Shown piece after piece: positions 57,888 to 64,000 of a stretch of DNA of 64,000 nucleotides (positions are counted from its first letter, which is position 1; every line of letters begins with the position of its first letter). Source of the DNA: Tubiluchus corallicola (lineage: Eukaryota; Priapulida; Priapulimorpha; Priapulimorphida; Tubiluchidae); NCBI GenBank assembly GCA_030141605.1, contig JAQGDQ010000064.1, positions 488,116-552,115 on the forward strand, read 5' to 3'. The notes under the pieces are model-generated. The model was not told the DNA's origin and ran no database searches. It saw only the letters and a list, made by a program, of their open reading frames with translations. A program made the translations under genes and the position numbers.

Positions 57888-59251
57888 CTAATTATGTTTA
57901 CCCAAACTTCTAGTGTTTCGTAAAAGACTTAGAAGTATATTTATTGTTCTAAATATACAATAATATCAGATAAGTTTTATACTTATAATAAGTGTTTTTG
58001 CCATTTGACTTTACAAATTGAGTCTTTCTTCTCTAGCTTCAAGAACACTGGTAGTTTTTTAAGCAGCATGGTCTCCTTTGAGTTTTGAAAATAGGTCTAT
58101 CAGTATGTATGAGGCTCCACAATTCGACTGGAGGTGTGAATCCCTTATATTTGAATGCATTGAGAAGGGCTTAAATGCAAATTAAATTTAACAGTTATAA
58201 TCTTGAAATGTGAACTTTATAAACTTGATAATATTATCTATTTAATAAGAAGGAAATTCAACTTTTGATTTAAGTCGTAACCTAATATTACATACTTTAA
58301 TTTAAAAGAGGAAGAAAAGGGAAATTCAAAGTGTATCTCAAAAAACTTTCCACATATAATATAACATTGATTAATGCTACACAATCCTATGAAACACTTA
58401 TGTAATCGAAAAAGAAAGCTCTTAATAATTTGAAATGTTCGCACCAGCTTGTAAAATATCTCTGTTTCCCTGTCCCAGTGTGCACCTGAAATGTTACTGG
58501 TTTGCCAAAAATATATTATTAATCTTATTGAAAAGATAAAGAAATTCATACTTTTGTTCAGTTAGTGCATTAATGCTCTGAATATTTTTCAAACTTTTAG
58601 CACTGGTATATAAACTTGTTTAAAATGACTTGCTGTCAAAATTTTAATGCCTTAATTGTTAGTATTGGAGTTTAAATTTTCAAGTTTTATACAGCGTTGC
58701 TGCTAAAATTTTAGCTTTTCTTACAATATCATGTTCCCAACTTACACGTTGTTTCAAAAATTACAGCCTAAAAATGTAGTAACTACGGAGAGCCGCATAA
58801 TAATTTTACGATGCACTAGTTATGTGGTGCATGGGGATGCCATCAATCAAAGGAATATAACCTGCATATTATTTACTGTCACCTGATTTCTTTCAACTGC
58901 TGCTAACTTGAGTGACGACAAAATTTAACAAGGAAAGTAAAAAGAACATCATTTGCACTACCTTGCTCATCAAAAGGTAATGGCAGTCAATGAAAAGTCA
59001 AAAATCCTGGTGTCACTTATGTAACCTAAATTCTAAAATATATGTCATTGATAATTACTGGATTTAAATTGGCACCTGATATAAAGTGCATGAGATTTTC
59101 AGATTTATTGATCTGCAGTGATTGCCTGAGACTTGGCAGGTCCGCAGTAGCAAATAAATTAACTGTAGTTACTATATAGTTAGTCTAAATTAAACCAGAT
59201 CACATGTTTGTAGTACATGTAGTGCATATCCCACTTTTACACTTTCAGAAA
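57888..59251. other. Upstream region of the HORMAD-type gene
   Basis: AT-rich, with no recognisable gene. An acceptor (actttcag) at 59241-59248 lies three bases before the HORMAD start codon, so the promoter and a 5' UTR exon should lie here or further upstream. I see no clear core promoter motif. Confidence 0.5.
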
Positions 59252-62200
59252 ATGGCTGGGACAGCTCAAATGGTACGTCCACCAAAAACACCTATGGTAG
59301 GTTCTTTTCAGTTTTGCCAGACATATTTTCTAACCTTCAGATAGCTTTTAGTGAAATTATTATTGTCATTTAGAATACATACATGTGCTAGATGTATCAC
59401 TGTTAGACTGTGATAAAATAAAACTAAAAAATATGTGCGCATATTATCAAATAGACATGCTTTTTTACTAAAGTACCAAGACAGTAAAGTAAAGTAAAGC
59501 AAAGCAACTTCCAAATGGAAGAATTTGAAAGTGCATTGTTGTGCTTGAGATAATTTCAAGTGTACCTTTAATCAAACCTATAGGTGAGAAGTTGCTAATT
59601 AATTTAAATCTATTTTCCTTCAAATGATTAGGTGTTTTCTCCAGTTTGCATGTAATATGTATTTTAAAGCAAATAATTCTTATTTATAAGCCCTAGATGG
59701 AGCATCTATTTTATAGGTGTAACTTACTAATGTGATTTATATTTATAGTGGAGTCAAGTATTTCCACCAGAACAGTCAAGTGAGGCACAGTCATCGCTTT
59801 TCATGAAGAAGTTGGTAGCAGTGACAGTGTCAAATATTACGTACTTACGAGCAGTATTTCCAGAGCATGCATTCGGCGATCGATGCTTAGAAGGTGTACA
59901 ATTTTTGTGAATAGTAATACCTGTTATTCGTGAATGTATGTGCATGTTGTTAATGACTTTTCAAGGTGATATTTCTATTTTGTAATATTGCTATATTTGG
60001 CTGAGTGCAGTGGAACATATTTTGTTGTGGTTTATTTCGAAATAAATTGCAAGCTGATAAATAAATAAGAAAATTTGGGCTGGTAGTACTGTGTTTTGTG
60101 GTCAGAGACCAGAATACTAGCTAGAACTTATAGGGGAGTTGCAGGATTTTTTAAGAGAAGTAGGATGAGTTATGCTGAAGTAGGGTTAATGAGATTTTTC
60201 TAATTTTTGAGCTTATATCTGTTGAAAAAAGTTTAATTACTGCGTATTAAAATTGCCTGCACTTGCTGTTCCAGCTAAATGAATCAAAAGAATATTAAGT
60301 TGATTTTGTGTAATGGCAAGTACATGTTAATTGTTGTTAAGTTTGTAGACTTTGGTTAACTAGAAAGTAAGCATCACTGTTCTTGGATCAGGAATATCCT
60401 ATTTGCCCATTTCTTGCCAAGTTTATGGTTTTCAGAAGAAGATCGTGAGAAGCAAGGTCACTTCCTGTAGTCGTAAAATCCGTTTTTGCGTACAAAATTA
60501 CATTTCTTGGAGCAGATCCATTTGTAATGGACATGTCTGAGGGTTATATTGGGGCAGACTACCATTAGTCTATAATAGTCCATAGTTTCATGAAAAATTT
60601 CAGCCTTGTAGGCTGACAACTGTGGCCTGTGCTGGTTTTCAAAGCTAAATTTGACAAAACACCACTGCTACCTGCACTCACTGACAACAAGAACGTGATC
60701 AAGCTTTAGGGACCTGCACTTTATGCCAGATTCACTGCATTCAATCAATATCACACTATGGAAATATTGGTTTTTGTTGTGTCTAAATTATACTAATGGG
60801 ACGTAATTGGATGATAATGTTTACTGTACAATCATAATTATACTGCATATTCAAGTATCTGACTACTAACTAGGACTTAACTAGATAATGAATGGACCAA
60901 TTGCTAGCAAGAAAACCTGCATAGCATAGCCCTCTATGTATTATTTCACTGATCAAGTGTCACTGGTGGTATTTATAAGAAAAAACTGAAATTAGTTACC
61001 TAGGTTGTGCAGTTCCCCATCGTCATAAGGTGACTGACTTTCATAACTTAACACACACAATGGATAACATAGGCCTGCATTGATTTTGGTTCTTGCATAG
61101 TTGTACAGCACTGGAAATTGAGGATGTGCAGAGGGTCTGGGAAAGAGGTTGTGAAACGTATTTTGCAGTTTGAGCTATGTGATGTTGTCTAATAATATGA
61201 GTTATGATAACACTTGTCAATTTCATAGTTATTCACACAAGTAAGTGTGGTTGCATCATTGCTAATGAACACTTTATTTTCTCAGACCTACATTTAAAGG
61301 TACTTCGTGATAATACCTGTTGTCCAGGAGCTTCACTGGTCATTCGATGGGTTAGAGGAGTATTTGATGCTTTGGAAAAGAAATATGTGAGTATAGAGTT
61401 GTAATACCTTTCTATAAATATATGTAATTTCTATGCAACAGCAGTACTAATTAATTTTGTGTTTTATAGACATTTTTTGCAAATTTCTTTGTTGTATTTC
61501 AGTACAAGTGATAACAATGAAATAAGCCCAACATGCTAATTGACTTATTGTTTCCTTTAATACAAAGCCTTCTATACGTCTTTTATATGTTTCCTTACTT
61601 AATTTTCACTCTTACTTATGTTTAGGCTCGAATGATGATTCTTGGTATTTACGCGGATCCTAAAAACCCAGACAAGCTTATTGAGTCGTATACATTCAAG
61701 TTTTCTTATGACAATCAGGGTGGTGTCAGCATTTACAGGTGAATTGTCTGTACTTTCTTTAATGCTAACATTATTTTTCTGCTTTCATTTGCAGCTCTCA
61801 TAGTCTTGCAGTTCTTATTGTTACAATTGTATTTTAAATAAGTGTAGGTAAAGTTTGCAGAGTGTGTGGTGAATGTAAAAATATGCCAAAACTGACTGCT
61901 TAATAGTGTTAAACCATTTAGTAAGGTTTTTAATTTTGTTATTAAAAAATAAGAGATATTTATGAGAAATATTTAGCTTGAAATAGGCATTGTGCATTTT
62001 GCATTATTAGTTCCTAATGTTTTTGAATTTTAAGATCTGGCAAAACTGGGTTTGACGTAAAATTTTTCCATTTCTTGACCAAGTCATTTTTAAATTGTGT
62101 ATTACTTGTTTACTTATTTTGTTGTGGTAAGTTTCTTATATAATGCTTTGCTAGTAACCATGTTAATAATGAATAAAGAAGAAAATAACGAATTAGAAGG

Positions 62201-63450
62201 AATATATATACATACCACACTACGGCATGTTTTTTGCTGCTAAAGTAAAATTATGAAACTTCTTTAGGTCTAGCATGTCAGTATAATACATGGCAAAATT
62301 TTCTTGTACTTGGAAAACAATGCAGTTTTGAAAAAAATTGCTTTTTAGTTATCGAATTAGTGCATTTTTTGTTTAGAAATGAAGACAGTATTATTGAAGC
62401 TCACTCTTCATCTGATACGCGCAAAGCTACGCTCATTCTGCTGCGAACTATTCTTATTCTTACACAGAATCTTGGTCCTCTTCCGGAGCATATCATGATG
62501 ACAATGAAATTGCTGTATTACGATGAAGGTCACTGATTCTACTACATTTTTGAGCGACTGCTAGTAATGGCTACTGTTGCCATATTGAGATTGCCTAACA
62601 TGCTTAAGATACTGCCTTTTAATATTTAAGCATTTAGCAGAGATATGATATATATCTCATGTTTGGGTTCTGTATCGGTATTTCAAATTGAGCAGTAATT
62701 TAGGAGAAGCAATAAACTGAGGTGGAACTATAGTGAGTATAAAAACTGATGTTCATGTGGTCAATGTTCATGTCTGCAAGTTCTGCTAGAATAGCACATC
62801 AGTCCTTACAACACACTTATAGTTAATGATTATTAATATATCTCCTATAGTAGAACGATGTGCACGTTTCTTTCGAGTTTAGCAACTATCTTTTTGACTA
62901 ATATAAAGATTTTATAAGCAGTTTATCTCAGATTTTAAATGTATGCATGTTTCTTTCAAGTTTAGCAAATATCTTCTTGACAACTATAAATATTTTATAA
63001 GCAGTTTATCTCAGATTTTAAATGTAATCAAAGTGTGGAACATGCAATCTGCAGTTTGGTTTGTTAATAATGGCTTATATATTAACTTGTTATTGGCCCA
63101 AGTTGTCTTTAAAGTGCTGGTTAAAGCTTACAGTTCCACACACACACAATGAGTTAGTTAGTGAAGCAGATTAGGATAAGGAATAGGGTTTGGGTTAGGT
63201 TAGAGTTTGGGTTTAGGTTAGGATTGGTTTTAGAGTTAGGATTAGGGTTAGGGTTAGGGTGGACTTCGGGTTTGGGTATTTAAATTGCTTGGGGAATTGC
63301 AAACTCCTTCGAAAGTGCTTTTCTTGATTTTTTAGTTACTCCTCCTGATTATGAACCACCTGGTTTTAAGTCTGCAGGCAGTGACAGTTTTGAATACGAA
63401 GATGATCCTGTTCACATCAGGGTTGGAGATATAGAAACACCGTTTCATTC
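59252..63450 (+). CDS. HORMAD1: HORMA-domain meiotic axis protein, HORMAD1-type, 3' end outside the window
   Basis: Six exons are present: 59252-59296, 59749-59893, 61286-61386, 61626-61738, 62377-62528 and 63336-63450, all phase-consistent and encoding 223 residues. The HORMA domain fills nearly all of it: VAVTVSNITYLRAVFPEHAF, WVRGVFDALEKKYARMMILG, ESYTFKFSY, LRTILILTQNLGPLPEH, MMTMKLLYYDEVTPPDYEPP and VGDIETPFHS, each matching HORMAD1/2 and the Hop1 group in order. These proteins coat unsynapsed meiotic chromosome axes, support double-strand break formation and are removed by TRIP13. The last exon ends at a GTAAGT donor, so the C-terminal tail and closure motif lie beyond the window. HORMAD1 and HORMAD2 split in vertebrates, so the symbol is approximate. 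Confidence 0.92.
62858..63023. repeat. 83-bp tandem duplication in HORMAD intron
   Basis: 62858-62940 and 62941-63023 are direct copies sharing TTTTATAAGCAGTTTATCTC and TCAGATTTTAAAT, with scattered changes (TTTCGAG against TTTCAAG). They lie 101 bp before the telomere-like element in the same intron. Confidence 0.88.
63124..63309 (+). repeat. Inverted-repeat mini-element carrying TTAGGG-like array, copy 2
   Basis: A degenerate array (GGTTTGGGTTAGGTTAGAG on the left, TTAGGGTTAGGGTTAGGGT on the right) is bracketed by AGCTTACAGTTCC and, reversed, AGTTTGCAATTCC. The right shoulder TATTTAAATTGCTTGGGGAA parallels copy 1 (43681-43822). It ends 26 bases before the 63336 HORMAD exon. Confidence 0.78.
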
Positions 63451-64000
63451 GTAAGTTTTCTACATTGCATATTGCAAAAGTGTGATGCTCACACGAACAG
63501 TACTCAGCAATTTTTAATTGTCAAAAACTAAAACTAAATTTGCTAACTAAAAACCTATGTAAACAATTGCATTTGAGTAACCAAATGGGGAAAAACTTTG
63601 AGCAAATGGTTGTTTCAAGTGAGTCTTACATTGCATGTACACAAATGTGCTTGGTAAGACATTGCAGGACACTGTAGACAAGCAAACCTTATGGAAATAC
63701 TGTTTATGCCACACTGCTTAAAGTAGTTCTTCTTTATTTTAAAACACGCTAAATCACTTTCCCGTCAGCATATTGCTGTGTGATAGGTATTTAGCTGATA
63801 GTGATCACCTTTGAATGCATACTGATCACGCTTTACGGATTGTGCATTACACACATGGAAGCATTTTATGTGTTTAAATACATACTGTTGTATACGCAAA
63901 CTGTTGTTTGCACTGTTGTATAGATGATCACAGATCATCCATCACTCATTACCCTTTACACGGAGTCCTACCTCTACACAATTCGATACTGTGCAAACTG
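63451..64000 (+). other. HORMAD intron sequence to window end
   Basis: Sequence following the GTAAGT donor at 63451. No further HORMAD exon was recognised; the next one should encode the disordered tail and would be hard to spot by homology. Confidence 0.6.

Noticed and set aside
1-64000. CRISPR arrays, operons or bacterial features
   Set aside because: The DNA is clearly animal with spliced genes; no spaced identical repeats of CRISPR type were seen.

Overview
This window is animal nuclear DNA from an AT-rich, intron-rich invertebrate genome. All genes are split by GT-AG introns of about 0.1 to 6 kb, with one GC-AG exception. Exon phases join cleanly, and the proteins resemble animal families. 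FOXM1-type forkhead and LARGE genes are reported missing from flies, and the degenerate telomere-like DNA is TTAGGG rather than the arthropod TTAGG. This fits a spiralian, non-vertebrate deuterostome, cnidarian or similar lineage better than an insect, but the species cannot be named from this sequence.

Layout: (1) 1-740, a decayed CR1-like LINE on the minus strand. (2) 1258-6991 (+), FOXM1-type forkhead gene, six coding exons. (3) 9128-30851 (-), CECR2-type bromodomain gene, 19 coding exons, 1754 codons. (4) 25268-26746 (+), an intronless ALG6 glucosyltransferase nested antisense in the second CECR2 intron. (5) 33173-45147 (+), LARGE xylosyl/glucuronyltransferase, 15 recognised coding exons, extreme N terminus unresolved. 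(6) 49020-52567 (-), ROPN1L/RSPH11-type ropporin, five coding exons. (7) 53934-57887, a nest of two LINE remnants and a hAT-like element. (8) 59252-63450 (+), the first six coding exons of a HORMAD1-type meiotic HORMA gene that runs past the window.

The host genes alternate in strand: FOXM1 and CECR2 are tail to tail, CECR2 and LARGE head to head, LARGE and ROPN1L tail to tail, ROPN1L and HORMAD head to head. They do not form one pathway. ALG6 and LARGE both act in glycosylation (ER N-glycan precursor and matriglycan on dystroglycan). FOXM1 (cell cycle), CECR2 (chromatin), ROPN1L (axoneme or sperm flagellum) and HORMAD (meiotic axis) suggest proliferating or germline expression, which is inference.

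The most notable non-genic signals are two short inverted-repeat elements carrying degenerate TTAGGG DNA in introns of LARGE and HORMAD, the intronless nested ALG6, an RFX X-box-like palindrome upstream of ROPN1L, a duplicated splice donor in LARGE, a coding minisatellite in CECR2, and several DNA-transposon relics with recognisable target-site duplications.
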